A model generated the notes under the pieces. That model searched no databases. It was not told where the DNA came from and saw only the letters and a program-made list of their open reading frames with translations. A DNA stretch of 64,000 nt from Micromonospora sp. CCTCC AA 2012012 (lineage in GTDB: Bacteria; Actinomycetota; Actinomycetes; Mycobacteriales; Micromonosporaceae). Shown here piece after piece: positions 35,536 to 45,400 of this stretch (positions are counted from its first letter, which is position 1; every line of letters begins with the position of its first letter). Location: contig NZ_CP159342.1 in assembly GCF_040499845.1 (NCBI RefSeq), positions 1,922,001 to 1,986,000 of the forward strand. The letters are read 5' to 3'. The translations under genes and the position numbers were made by a program.

Positions 35536-35547
35536 TGAATCGGTTAA
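35536..35547. promoter_or_regulatory. LacI-like operator, distal copy
   Basis: TGAATCGGTTAA, 11 of 12 bases identical to the proximal site and 121 bases further upstream, close to the end of the SWIM gene. The spacing (about 11.5 helical turns) would permit looping. Confidence 0.55.
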
Positions 35548-35573
35548 CTCGGCTGCCTGCCCCGACCACGGCG

Positions 35574-37439
35574 TCAGCCGACCGGCGGGGCGGTCCAGGA
35601 GGACCGGATCAGCTCCCGTTCGGCGGCGGCGAGGTGGGCGACCGCCGCCAGCCACGCCCAGGCGTACCGGTCCGAGTCGGGATCGGTGCGCCGGCCGAAC
35701 ACGTCCCGGCCGCGCCGGTCCGCCTCGTCCACGAGCCCGGCGGCCACCACGGCGGCGGTGGTGAAGCCGGCGCGGCGCAGCGGACCGGCCAGTCCGGCGC
35801 CCTCGCTGCGGGCCACCTCCGCGACGGCCCGGCGACCACCGGCGACGGCCAGCTCGACCAGTCGACGGACCCGCCACAACGGAGACTCCGCCACCGCGTC
35901 GGCGCCGACGGCGAGCACCGGTGCGCCGCCGGCGGCCGGCGGCAGGTGACCCCCCTGGATCTCGTCGTAGCCGAGGTCGGCGCGGCCGTGCCACGACTCG
36001 GGCAGCAGGAGCGTCGGGGTGGCGTCGGGCACCGGGCCGACCGCGAGCGGGTGCAGCGTGGCGGCCCGGTCCGCGTCCAGCCGGCCGACCACCCGGATCC
36101 GCAGGCCCGGGCGGGACGCCAGCCGCCTCAGGTTGGCCACGTGGGCGAGCATCGGATGCGGGTCGGCCGGCACCAGCCGGATCACCGGCCCGTCCGGCAG
36201 CGGCGCCCGCTCCGGACCGACGCCGGGCGCCAGCTCCCGGGTCAGCACCTGGTCGCCGGCGGCGCCGACCACCATCAGGTCAGCGCCGACCAGCGCGGGC
36301 GCGGCGCGGTCCGGATCCTCCGGATCGAGGGCGAGCTGGGCGGTGACGGCCTCGGCGAGGGGGCGGGTGAACAGCTCGGCCAGCGCCCCGGTGGACCAGT
36401 CGGACCCGGTGAGCGGCGTGGCGCGCACGCCCCTGCCGGCGCCGAGCCGGCCCTCCGGGGAGACGGTGGCACCGGTGATCCGCAGGCCACCCCGCGCCAG
36501 CGCGGCGTGGTTGACGGCGACCGTGCCCAGCTCGGTGACCGCCCGGACGCAGTCCCGGGCCCGCTCCGGGCCGCCCGGTTTCACGTCGCCGAAGGAGAGC
36601 CGGCGTCCGTCGGCGGCGATCAGGTGGGTGACCACCCCGGCGTAACCGGTCGCGCTGATCACCGGTTCCCGGCAGATGCCGTACACCTCCAGGGTGCCGT
36701 CCGGCTGGTAGGGCCGGCGCAGGACGCCGACCAGCGCCGGGTCGGGATCGCCGGCGGCCAGCCGACCGGCGACGTACAGCAGGTCGTGCAGCACGTCGAC
36801 CAGCTCCGCCAGTCGGTGGCCGGCCTGCCGACCCCGATGGGCGCGCAGGCCGCGTACCGTGCGCAGCGCGGCGCTCTCGGCCCGCGGCAGGCCGGCCAGC
36901 CGGGCGTGGTGGGCGGCGCGCAGCAGCTCGGCCTGCGGGACGGCGCCGGCCGCCGGCACGCCGGCGGCGAGCACCGCGGCGGCGGCCCGCCACACCACCT
37001 GGGCGGCGGCCCGCTGCGCCTTCGTCGGCGCCGCGCCGCGACCGGCGGCCGCCTTTCCGCTACGCCCCGAGCCGTCCCCGGTCGGCGCCGGGGCGGCGGT
37101 GGACGCCCGGACGGGTCGGGTGGCCGGATCGGCGACCGGGCAGGCGACCAGCACGGCGGTACGGTGCAGGCAGCGGGGCGCGAGCAGGCAGCTGCACCGC
37201 GCCTGGTCCGGATCGGTCACGGCACCGGCCGCCCCGGGAGTCAGGGTGACCCGGGCCTCCGGTCCGCAGTCGACGCAGACGCCGCCCTCGACCGCACCGA
37301 CCGGTACGCCGGCGAGCCGGGCGACGGTGTCGTCCAGCCGCCGGTGCAGCCGTGGTGGGAGGGCCGCCACGGCAGCGGCGACGACCTCCGGCAGCACCGG
37401 CGGCAACCGGTCGGTGGCCACCGCGATGGTGTTCGTCAA
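35574..37439 (-). CDS. SWIM zinc-finger protein, last gene of the MoxR/VWA operon
   Basis: A 621-residue protein with a SWIM finger CSCLLAPRCLHRTA (CxC...CxH) near residue ~105. The rest is uncharacterised but helical and conserved-looking (AELLRAAHHARLAGLPRAES, GYAGVVTHLIAADGRRLSFG, RIRVVGRLDADRAATLHPL). The start is unusual: TTG 37439 preceded by GGAGG six bases upstream and overlapping the stop of the VWA gene (TTGA). The open frame reads further upstream, but there it only overlaps the VWA gene. SWIM fingers bind DNA or proteins. Fixed position next to VWA and MoxR genes indicates a component of the same machine. Confidence 0.88.
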   Translation of the reverse strand: MTNTIAVATDRLPPVLPEVVAAAVAALPPRLHRRLDDTVARLAGVPVGAVEGGVCVDCGPEARVTLTPGAAGAVTDPDQARCSCLLAPRCLHRTAVLVACPVADPATRPVRASTAAPAPTGDGSGRSGKAAAGRGAAPTKAQRAAAQVVWRAAAAVLAAGVPAAGAVPQAELLRAAHHARLAGLPRAESAALRTVRGLRAHRGRQAGHRLAELVDVLHDLLYVAGRLAAGDPDPALVGVLRRPYQPDGTLEVYGICREPVISATGYAGVVTHLIAADGRRLSFGDVKPGGPERARDCVRAVTELGTVAVNHAALARGGLRITGATVSPEGRLGAGRGVRATPLTGSDWSTGALAELFTRPLAEAVTAQLALDPEDPDRAAPALVGADLMVVGAAGDQVLTRELAPGVGPERAPLPDGPVIRLVPADPHPMLAHVANLRRLASRPGLRIRVVGRLDADRAATLHPLAVGPVPDATPTLLLPESWHGRADLGYDEIQGGHLPPAAGGAPVLAVGADAVAESPLWRVRRLVELAVAGGRRAVAEVARSEGAGLAGPLRRAGFTTAAVVAAGLVDEADRRGRDVFGRRTDPDSDRYAWAWLAAVAHLAAAERELIRSSWTAPPVG

Positions 37440-40400
37440 CGTGATCCTCCGCGGACACGGTCGCCCACCCAGCGGGCGAGTTCGAGCGGACTGAGCGCGG
37501 CGACGGGCATGCCGGCCGCGACGAGCTGCTCGGCGACCGGCACCGAGTAGCAGGGCACTCCCCTGTCGTTCAACGCGGCGCAGCCGAGCAGGTGCACCCC
37601 GGAACCGGCCAGCGCGCGCACCTCGGCGAGCAGGCCGGCCAGCGGGTAGCCCTCCTCGAAGTCGCTGACCACCGCGACGATGGTCCGGCTCGGCACGGCC
37701 ACCAGCGAACGGGCGTGGGCCAGTCCGGCGGCGATGTGCGTACCGCCGCCGACCCGCACCTCCAGCAGCAGCGACAGCGGGTCGTCGACCCGGTCGGTCA
37801 GGTCGACCACCGCGGTGGAGAAGGCGAGGAAGTGGGTGGACAGGGTCGGCACCCCGGCGAGGACGGCGGCGGTCAACGCCGACCACACCACCGACGCCTC
37901 CATCGAGCCGGACACGTCGACCACGAGCACCAGCCGCCAGTCGGCCTCGGTGCGGGTGCGGGTGTGGAAGACCGGGCGTTCCGGCACCACCACCGTCCGG
38001 CCGTCGTCGAGGCGCCGGGTGTGCGCCAGGTTCGCCCGCAACGTACGGGCGAGGTTGAGCCGGCCGCCGGGGCGGCGGGACGGACGCGGATGGGAAAGCC
38101 CGGTCAGCGCCGGGCGCAGCTGGGTGGCCAGCTGCCTGGTCAGCTCCTCGACCAGCCGCCGGACCAGGGGCCGCAGCTTCGCCAGCTGCGCCTCGGGCAG
38201 GCCACCGGCGAGCGAGAGGACCGAGGTCAGCAGCTCCATCGAGGGGCGTACCGCGGCCGGGTCGAGTTCGGTCAGCACGTCGCTGCGACCGCTCTCGGCC
38301 GCCCGCGCGATGACCTCCTCGCGGACGGCGGCGCCGAAGAGCGCCTCGAGTTCGTCGGCCCATTCGCGGGCGGTCGGGAAGGAGGCCTCCTGGCCACCGC
38401 CGGCTCCGGGGCCGAAGTCGGTGGCGCCCTCGCCCCGACCCGCCCCGTACAGCTCGTCCAGGGCGCGGGCGTAGCGGCGGGCGTCGGCGGGCAGTCGCTC
38501 CGGTTGCCGGCCGAGCAGCAGCCGCCACCGGTCGGTGGGGGTGAGCCGCCCGGTGGCGGCGTCCGCTTCGGGGGAAGCGTCGGCCGGCGGGTCCGCGGGG
38601 CCGTCCGGCGGGGTCGGGACGGGGATCCGTCGGGTGATCAGGGCGGAGTGCCCGGCCGCGTCGGCGGCGGCCCAGCGGGCCAGCAGGTCGGCCGGGGCGG
38701 ACAGGGTCAGGTCGAGCCGGTCGCCCAGCCGGTCGGTGACGGTGTGCAGCATCCGGTCCCGGGCCGCCGGGGTGAGCGCGTCGAACCCGCCGCGCAGCGC
38801 CGGCAGCCGGTCGAGGAAGTCCGCGTCGGTGAGCCGTTCGATCCGCTCCAGCAGCGGGTCCAGCGCGGCCGGCGCGGACTGCAGCAGCGGGTGCGCCGCG
38901 GTGAGCAGGCCGCCGAGCAGCCGGTGCAGGTGCCGTCGGGTGTCCGGTCCGGTCGCCGCGTCGATCCAGCCCGCCACCCGGGTGCCGAGGGTCGCCGGAC
39001 CGGTCAGGTCGAGCAGCACCCGGGCGGCCAGGGCGGCGCCCTGCAGCAGCGGCGAGCCGGCCCGGGTGAGGTGGTCGAGAGCCTCGTCGAGGCGCAGGCC
39101 GATCCGCTCCTCGCCGGCCCGGACCGCGAGGTCGACCAGCGCGGCGGCGTCGGTCGGGTCGTCGCTGCCGGCCAGGCCGGGCAGTCCGCGGACCGCCGCG
39201 TCCAGCAGCACGACGGCCAGGTCGGCCGCGCGGGCCCGGGTGTCGACGGTGGTGCCGGGCAGGTGTTCCCGGCGCAGCGCGTCCAGCAGGTCCAGTGCGG
39301 AGAGCAGTTCGGGCAGCGTGCCGGTGCCGGGCAGCACGGTGGCGGCCAGGTCGAGCCGGTCGCCGACCAGCTCGGGCAGGTCGCACCGGGCGGCGTCGCG
39401 GAGCGCGGTGAGCAGCTGCGCGGCGGTGGGGCCCCCGTCGGCGGCCTCCCGGCGGAACCGCTCCCGCAGGGTGCCGGTCGCGGCCAGCGCGGCGGTCACC
39501 CCGCGTACGCCGACCAGGTCGAGCCGGGCCGCCACGGACGGTGTCCAGGCCAACTGCCAGCGGGTGGTCAGGGCCGCGCCGTCACCGGTGCCGGAGACCG
39601 CGATCGACTCCCCGTAGCCGACGCCGCAGACCTGGAGGCGGTGCAGCAGGACCTCCCGCCGCCCGTCCAGCTCGGTGCGCAGCGGGTCCAGCCGGACCTC
39701 GCGCGCCTTCGGGCTGGCCGGGTTGGGCAGCCGCAGCGCGGTGAGGTCCGCCTCGACCGCGGGGCCGAGCCCGGACCGGGGCGTGCCGGGGGCGACGCGA
39801 CCACGGTCGGCACCGACCAGCACCGCTTCCAACGCGGTGGCGAGCGCCCGGCCGCGACCGAACAGCTCACCCTGGCCGAGCACGGTGGTCACCGCTTCCA
39901 GCACCTCGCCCCGGCCGGGGGCGGGGAGGTTCCGCAGCCGGGCCAGGTCGTCGGCCAGCCGCACCGTCTCGGCGGCCTCGCCGGTGCCGGCGGTGTGGCC
40001 GGCCGACCGGAGCGCCCGGCACAGGTCGGTGACCACCCGGGCGGCGGCGGCGCGGATCCGTTCCGGGTCGCCGGCGGCGGTGAAGACGGACTGCTGCCAG
40101 CGCGGGTCACGGATCCCGGCCGGATAGCCGGACCGGGAGTCGAGCAGGTCGAACGCGTACGGCACCAGCGAGGTGACCGCCGTGCCACCACCGGTGGTGG
40201 CGGGCCGGGCCGCACCGGTGGGCACGGCGACGCCAGCCGTCCCCGCCGGAGCGGCGTCGGCCGCCACAGCGGTGGTCAGGGCCGGATCGGTGTCGGTCGA
40301 CCCGGCAGCCGGCAGCGCCCGATCGGTGTCGGCTGACGCGGCGAGCGGGGTCGGGCCGGTGTCCACAGACCGGGCGGGGAGCAGGGCCGGGGCGTGGAAG

Positions 40401-41254
40401 GCACCGATGACCGCGGCGACCCGACGGCCGTCGGCGCCCGCCTCGGCCAGCACCCGCCGCATGTGCCGCTCACGGGCCAGGTCCCGGGCCGGCACCCCGT
40501 CACGGCCGGCGCTGTCGGTACGCATCGCCCAGCCGACGCCGAGGGCGGCCCGGCGGACCGCCTCGGGCGGGCAACCGGGGGCCCGCACCTCGACCACCCG
40601 GTCCCACAGGTCGTCGCCGTCCCGGCCGGTGCCGCTGGCGCTGAGCGCGTCGGCGTAGGACCTTCGCACGTCGGGCACCGCTCCCCCGGGGTCGGAGCCG
40701 ACCGCCCGGTCGGCGTCGGCGGCCGGGTCGGCGTCGGCGGCCGGGTCGGCGTCGGCGGCCGGGTCGGCGTCGGCGGCCGGGTCGGCGTCGGCGGGATCGG
40801 TGGGATCGGCGGTCCAGCCGGGGTCGGCCAGCGGCAGGTCGCAGCAGCGGACCTCCACGCCCCGCTGCCGGGCCCAGCGGATCGCGGCCAGCTCGGGCGA
40901 GAAGTCGGCGAACGGGTAGAAGCCCATCGGCCCGTCCGCGCCGTGACTGCCGACCAGCGCCAACGGGGCGCGGGCGGCCGGGTCGGACAGGTACGGCAGC
41001 CAGCGCTGGAAGTCCGCCGGCAGCTCGATGCAGACCACCTCGGCCCCGGCGGCGTCCAGCAGCGCCGGCACCACCGCGGCGAGCGCCGGGCTGTGGTGCC
41101 GCACCCCGATCAGGTACGGCCGGACCGATCCGGCGAGCGCGTCGACCACGGCCCGCGGATCGCCCGACGGCCCGGCCGCCACCGTGTCGCCGGTCGGCGG
41201 CACGGCACCGGTCGGCGGGACGGCACCCGTCGACGGGCTGGCGAGAGTCGTCAC
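37436..41254 (-). CDS. DUF5682-VWA fusion protein
   Basis: A 1272-residue protein. The N-terminal part (~30-330) has the DUF5682 signatures YLIGVRHHSPALAAVVPALL and ELPADFQRWLPYLSDP, plus GFYPFADFSPE. A low-complexity insert of (ADADPA) repeats follows at ~145-175 and a second Ala/Thr/Pro-rich stretch at ~280-350. A long helical middle leads to a C-terminal von Willebrand A domain (~1080-1260) with MIDAS DVSGSMEAS, TFLAFST-like strand HFLAFSTAVVDLTD and VGGGTHIAAGL. GTG 41254 overlaps the stop of the MoxR gene (GTGA). By analogy with other MoxR/VWA pairs it is the metal-binding partner of the ATPase. The DUF5682 half may be catalytic but has no known activity. Confidence 0.9.
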   Translation of the reverse strand: MTTLASPSTGAVPPTGAVPPTGDTVAAGPSGDPRAVVDALAGSVRPYLIGVRHHSPALAAVVPALLDAAGAEVVCIELPADFQRWLPYLSDPAARAPLALVGSHGADGPMGFYPFADFSPELAAIRWARQRGVEVRCCDLPLADPGWTADPTDPADADPAADADPAADADPAADADPAADADRAVGSDPGGAVPDVRRSYADALSASGTGRDGDDLWDRVVEVRAPGCPPEAVRRAALGVGWAMRTDSAGRDGVPARDLARERHMRRVLAEAGADGRRVAAVIGAFHAPALLPARSVDTGPTPLAASADTDRALPAAGSTDTDPALTTAVAADAAPAGTAGVAVPTGAARPATTGGGTAVTSLVPYAFDLLDSRSGYPAGIRDPRWQQSVFTAAGDPERIRAAAARVVTDLCRALRSAGHTAGTGEAAETVRLADDLARLRNLPAPGRGEVLEAVTTVLGQGELFGRGRALATALEAVLVGADRGRVAPGTPRSGLGPAVEADLTALRLPNPASPKAREVRLDPLRTELDGRREVLLHRLQVCGVGYGESIAVSGTGDGAALTTRWQLAWTPSVAARLDLVGVRGVTAALAATGTLRERFRREAADGGPTAAQLLTALRDAARCDLPELVGDRLDLAATVLPGTGTLPELLSALDLLDALRREHLPGTTVDTRARAADLAVVLLDAAVRGLPGLAGSDDPTDAAALVDLAVRAGEERIGLRLDEALDHLTRAGSPLLQGAALAARVLLDLTGPATLGTRVAGWIDAATGPDTRRHLHRLLGGLLTAAHPLLQSAPAALDPLLERIERLTDADFLDRLPALRGGFDALTPAARDRMLHTVTDRLGDRLDLTLSAPADLLARWAAADAAGHSALITRRIPVPTPPDGPADPPADASPEADAATGRLTPTDRWRLLLGRQPERLPADARRYARALDELYGAGRGEGATDFGPGAGGGQEASFPTAREWADELEALFGAAVREEVIARAAESGRSDVLTELDPAAVRPSMELLTSVLSLAGGLPEAQLAKLRPLVRRLVEELTRQLATQLRPALTGLSHPRPSRRPGGRLNLARTLRANLAHTRRLDDGRTVVVPERPVFHTRTRTEADWRLVLVVDVSGSMEASVVWSALTAAVLAGVPTLSTHFLAFSTAVVDLTDRVDDPLSLLLEVRVGGGTHIAAGLAHARSLVAVPSRTIVAVVSDFEEGYPLAGLLAEVRALAGSGVHLLGCAALNDRGVPCYSVPVAEQLVAAGMPVAALSPLELARWVGDRVRGGSR
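40711..40795. repeat. 18-bp tandem repeat inside the DUF5682-VWA gene
   Basis: Four full copies and one partial copy of CGGCGTCGGCGGCCGGGT, encoding (ADADPA)n on the minus strand. Being a multiple of three, copy-number changes keep the frame and alter only the length of an acidic linker. Confidence 0.9.
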
Positions 41255-42432
41255 CGGAGGCTCTCCCGCAGGTCCCAGAGCCGCCGCCACATCGCCGAGC
41301 CGTCCTCGGCGCGGCGGCGCACCGGGCCGTCCCAGTAGCCGAGCAGCCGGGCGTGGTCGTTCTGGTCGTCCTTGCGGACCACCCCGAGCAGGTGACCGGG
41401 CACCAGGTCGAGCGTGTCCCCGTCGGGCAGGTACGCGGCGGCCAGGCCGAGCGACACCGCCACCTGCACCGCCTCCGCCGTGGACATCACGGTGCCGGGC
41501 CGTTCCACGTCCCAGCCCTCCCCGGACCGGCCCGACCGCAGGTCACGGAAGACGGTGACCAGGGCGTCCAGCACCGCGTCGTCCACCGTGTACGCCGCGC
41601 CGGCGCGCTGCACGGCGGCGGTGGCCTGCCGGCGGACCAGGTCGGTCTCGGTGTCCGCGTCCGAGATGGGGTGCACGGTCTCGAAGTTGAAGCGACGCTT
41701 GAGGGCCGCGGACATCTCCGACACGCCCCGGTCCCGGAGGTTGGCGGTGGCGATCACGGTGAAGCCGGGCCTCGCCCGGATCAGGCCGTCCTCGGTGCCG
41801 GCCAGCTCCGGGACGTTCATCCGCCGGTCGGACAGGATGGACACCAGCGCGTCCTGCACCTCGGGGAGGCAGCGAGTGACCTCCTCGATCCGGACCACCC
41901 GGCCGGTGCGCATCGCGCTGAGCACCGGCGAGTCGACCAGCGCCTGCGGGGTCGGGCCCTGGGCGAGCAGCAGGGCGTAGTTCCAGCCGTACCGGAAGGC
42001 GTCCTCGGTGGTGCCGGCGGTGCCCTGCACGGTCAGCGCGCTGGTGCCGCAGACGGCGGCGGCCAGCAGTTCGGAGAGCATGGACTTGGCCGTGCCGGGC
42101 TCGCCGACCAGCAGCAGGCCCCGCTCACCGGCCAGGGTGACCACACACCGCTCGACCAGGCTCCGCTCGCCGATGAACTTCGCCGGGATGGTCATGCTCG
42201 CCGGCAGTCCGGTGCCGGTACGCCGGTCGGCGGGCAGGGTCAACGCCTCGCCGTCGCTGCCCCGGATGAAGGTGACCACGGCGCGTGGGGTCAGCGCCCA
42301 GCCCGGTGGCCGGGCCCCGTCGTCGTACGCGGCCAGGAAGGCCAGTTCGTCGGCGTAACGCTGCTCGGCGGAGAGGACCTGGGCGGCGGTCTCCGACGCC
42401 GGGGTGGAGCGGACGTCTTCCGTCACGATCAC
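41251..42432 (-). CDS. MoxR-family AAA+ ATPase of the five-gene operon
   Basis: A 393-residue AAA+ ATPase. Walker A is GEPGTAKSMLSELL; Walker B is VVRIEEVTRCLPEVQDALVS, with Glu where many MoxR proteins have Asp; sensor 1 is TVIATANLRDRGVSEM, then the arginine-bearing LKRRFNFETVHP. GTG 42432 has GAGGAA seven bases upstream. It differs from the ATPase at 10393-11631 in both motifs and neighbours, so the two modules are not recent duplicates. It probably powers a complex with the DUF5682-VWA and SWIM proteins. Confidence 0.92.
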   Translation of the reverse strand: MIVTEDVRSTPASETAAQVLSAEQRYADELAFLAAYDDGARPPGWALTPRAVVTFIRGSDGEALTLPADRRTGTGLPASMTIPAKFIGERSLVERCVVTLAGERGLLLVGEPGTAKSMLSELLAAAVCGTSALTVQGTAGTTEDAFRYGWNYALLLAQGPTPQALVDSPVLSAMRTGRVVRIEEVTRCLPEVQDALVSILSDRRMNVPELAGTEDGLIRARPGFTVIATANLRDRGVSEMSAALKRRFNFETVHPISDADTETDLVRRQATAAVQRAGAAYTVDDAVLDALVTVFRDLRSGRSGEGWDVERPGTVMSTAEAVQVAVSLGLAAAYLPDGDTLDLVPGHLLGVVRKDDQNDHARLLGYWDGPVRRRAEDGSAMWRRLWDLRESLR

Positions 42433-42491
42433 GGGGAGGTTCCTCGATCTCTCTGGTGCGGATGGGGGTGTTCCGGACGGGGCAGGCGGGG

Positions 42492-45400
42492 TCAGCGGCG
42501 GCGGGACAGGTGGTCGAGTCGGGGCCGGTCGCCGTCCCGGAGACGGCGCCAGGCCCGGCGGTACAGGTCGGCGGCCGGCTCGAAGGGCACGGTCACGCCG
42601 AGACCGGCCGTACCGTCGGGTGCGAGGTCGAACAGGGCGACCTTCCAGCCCTCGATCGGTGCCTGCCCGCTGCCGCGCTCCAGCCACGGGCCGGGCAGGA
42701 ACAGCGACCGGCCGGCCCGGGACCGGCTGGCCTCGACGACCAGGTCGGTGCCGGCCAGTTGGGCGCGGGCCGCCTTCAGCCGGGTCGGCTTCCACCCGGT
42801 CCACCGGGCCGTGGTGCGGTCGGTCGGGTCCGGCATGGCCAGCAGCATCAGGTACACCGCCGCCGCGTCGACGCCCAGGCCGTGTTCGCCGGCCACCTCG
42901 GCGACGAGGTCCGGCACCGACCGGGTCGGGTCCTGCGGCCACCAGGTGCCGTCGGCCGCCCGCGGGCCGCCGGCCGGCTCCCCCGGGTCGCCGAGCAGCG
43001 CCGCGAACCGTGGGTCGCGGACCAGCCGCAACGCCACCTCCATCGGGTACGGCTTGGCCGCGTCGGCGCGCAGCGCGGGAAGGTACGGATCGGTCGCGTC
43101 GGCGTCGAGCAGGTCCGGTCGCAGCGCCGGTGACGGCTGGCTGTCGTACGTGCCGAGCACGATCGCCCCGTACCGCTCCCAGCCGGGGCCGGTCTCCGAC
43201 GGGCTGCCCGCCACCTGCCGGAACTCGGGCAGCGAGACGTACCGGTCGAGGTCGAGCAGCAGGTCGGAGTTGGTCAGCCGGTCCCGGAGCGCGGCCAGCG
43301 CGGTCGGCAGCGCGGCCCGGCACGGGTCACCGGCGGGCGTGTGGTGGGCGACCCAGGCCGCCAGGGCGACCGTGGAGCGCAGCACCTCACCGGTGAAGCC
43401 GCGGGCGCGGCCGTCGACCTGCCGGGCCCGGTCGCCGCTGATCCGGAACGCCAGGTCGGTGCTCAACTCGACGGAGCGGGCCGGGTCGAGCAGCGCCGGC
43501 AGCGCCTTCGCCGGTCCCCAGCCGGTACGGACCGCCCGCACCGCCTCGGCGAGCAGCTGTTCGGGCACCGCCACCCGGCGCCCCAGGGCGGCCGTCCAGA
43601 CCGCCGCGGCGGCGGGCACGTCCGGGCCGTCGGTCCACAGCCGGGCCGGGTCGTCCGGCAGCAGCGCCGCCAGCACGGCCCGCCGGAGCTTCGGACCGGC
43701 CTCGTTGAGCACCCCGAAGGCCAGCTTGACCTCGCCGACCTGCTGGATCCCGAGCGCCTTGCGCAGCTCGACGGGCACGGTCCTCGCGGTGTCCGCGTAC
43801 GGCAGGCCGGCCAGCAGCAGCTTGGCGGCGGTGGCGGTGACGCCGGTCAGCGCGGCGAACTGCTCGGCCGCCTCCGGTCGCCAGGGCAGCGGGCCGCGGG
43901 CGGCCCACTCGGCGCGGAATCCCGCCAGCCAGCCGTCCGGCCGGTCGTCGCCGGCCGGCTCCGAGGACCGCACCGCGTACGGCGCGGGCACGGTGAACCC
44001 GCCGGTCGGGTCGTGGTGCAGCGCGTCGAGGAGGTAGCCGGTGCTGGTGCCGTTGCAGCCCAGCACGGCGATGAACGCCCCGTCGGGCAGGGGCAGGATG
44101 CCGGGGCCGGGGTGCCGGCGGGTGCCGTCGGGGTTGCGCAGGTCGTCGTCGAGCAGGTGCAGGGTGCAGCGGCGCCACCGGGCCGATCCGGTCGGCCCGG
44201 TCAGGTCCAGCCGGTCCAGCTCGGCCAGCAGGGCGCGCAGGGTCTCCCGCTGGTCGTCCGGGGTGACCGCGGCGGCGGCCCGGTAGGCGACCGCCGGGAC
44301 GGTGCCGAGCAGGGTCCACCACTGGACCGCGTGCGGCAGCGCCGGCCCGTCGAGGTGCAGCCGTATCCCGGTTCCGGTCCCGGCGGTGGCGGCCCGCTGG
44401 GTGGCGAACGCGTGGAACTGGGCGAAGGCACGGGCCGGGGCGTCGGTGGCGCAGTACGCGGAGCCGCGCAGGCCGTCCAGCGCCCGGTGGAGCTGCTCGT
44501 CGGTGGGCCCGGCCACAATGGCCGTCGGCGTCGCCGGGGCCGGGGCGGACAACGACCTGGTGACCTTCTCGGTCACCGCGTCCAGGTCGGTACGCACCCG
44601 GGCGGCGAGCCGCAGCGCCCCGACCACCCCGGCCAGCACCGCCTCGTGGCTGACCGTCGGCAGCATCGAGCGCACCAGCTCGACCAGCGGGTCCGTACCG
44701 TCGTCGCCGGCGGTCGACGCTCCGGTGCCCGTGGCGCCCGGCGCACCGGTCGCGGCGGCGGCCGGCGGGGTGGTGGCCAGCCGGAAGCGGACCGCCGCCC
44801 GGGTGGCCGCCCGCGCCGCTTCCTCGGCGAGGGCGGCGCGGCGTTCGTCGACGGCGACCTTGAGCAGCACGGCCGCGGTGTCCCGGTCGATCCGGCGCAG
44901 GGCGGCGGAACCGGCCGGGTCCCGGGGCAGCAGGTGGCCGAGGAACCTCGCTCCGGGCAGCGGAATCGCGTCGGGGGTGTAGGTGCGGCTGGACGGCGGT
45001 CCGGCGGCGGCCGACGCCACCCCGTCCGGGTCGAGCAGGACGGGTCCCGGCAGGACGGCCCGGGGCCGGTCGTCGCCGGGCAGCACCAGCGCCGCGATCG
45101 GCTCCTGTCCCGACGCCACGGTCACGGTACGACCGGCCAGGTCCTGACCGCGTACCGAACCGTCGGGCAGGGTGAAGACCCGCCAGCCGAGCAGGCCGTC
45201 CACCGGTACGGCGGCCGGGGTGGCCCGGTCGGACAGGGCCGGTCGCAGCCAGCTCGCGGACTCCCGCAGCTGGCTGCCGGGGACCGGGAGGTCGGCCAGG
45301 AACCGGGGCAGGCTGCGCCGGCCGTGGGTGTTGTGGACCGGGTCGTACTCGCGCCAGCCCCGCTCGCCGTCGACGTCGCTGTGCCGGTGCACCCAGTGGG

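Noticed and set aside
37440..39386. Upstream extension of the SWIM frame to 39386
   Set aside because: Overlaps the DUF5682-VWA gene for 1.9 kb with non-protein-like composition. The ribosome site at TTG 37439 gives a better start.
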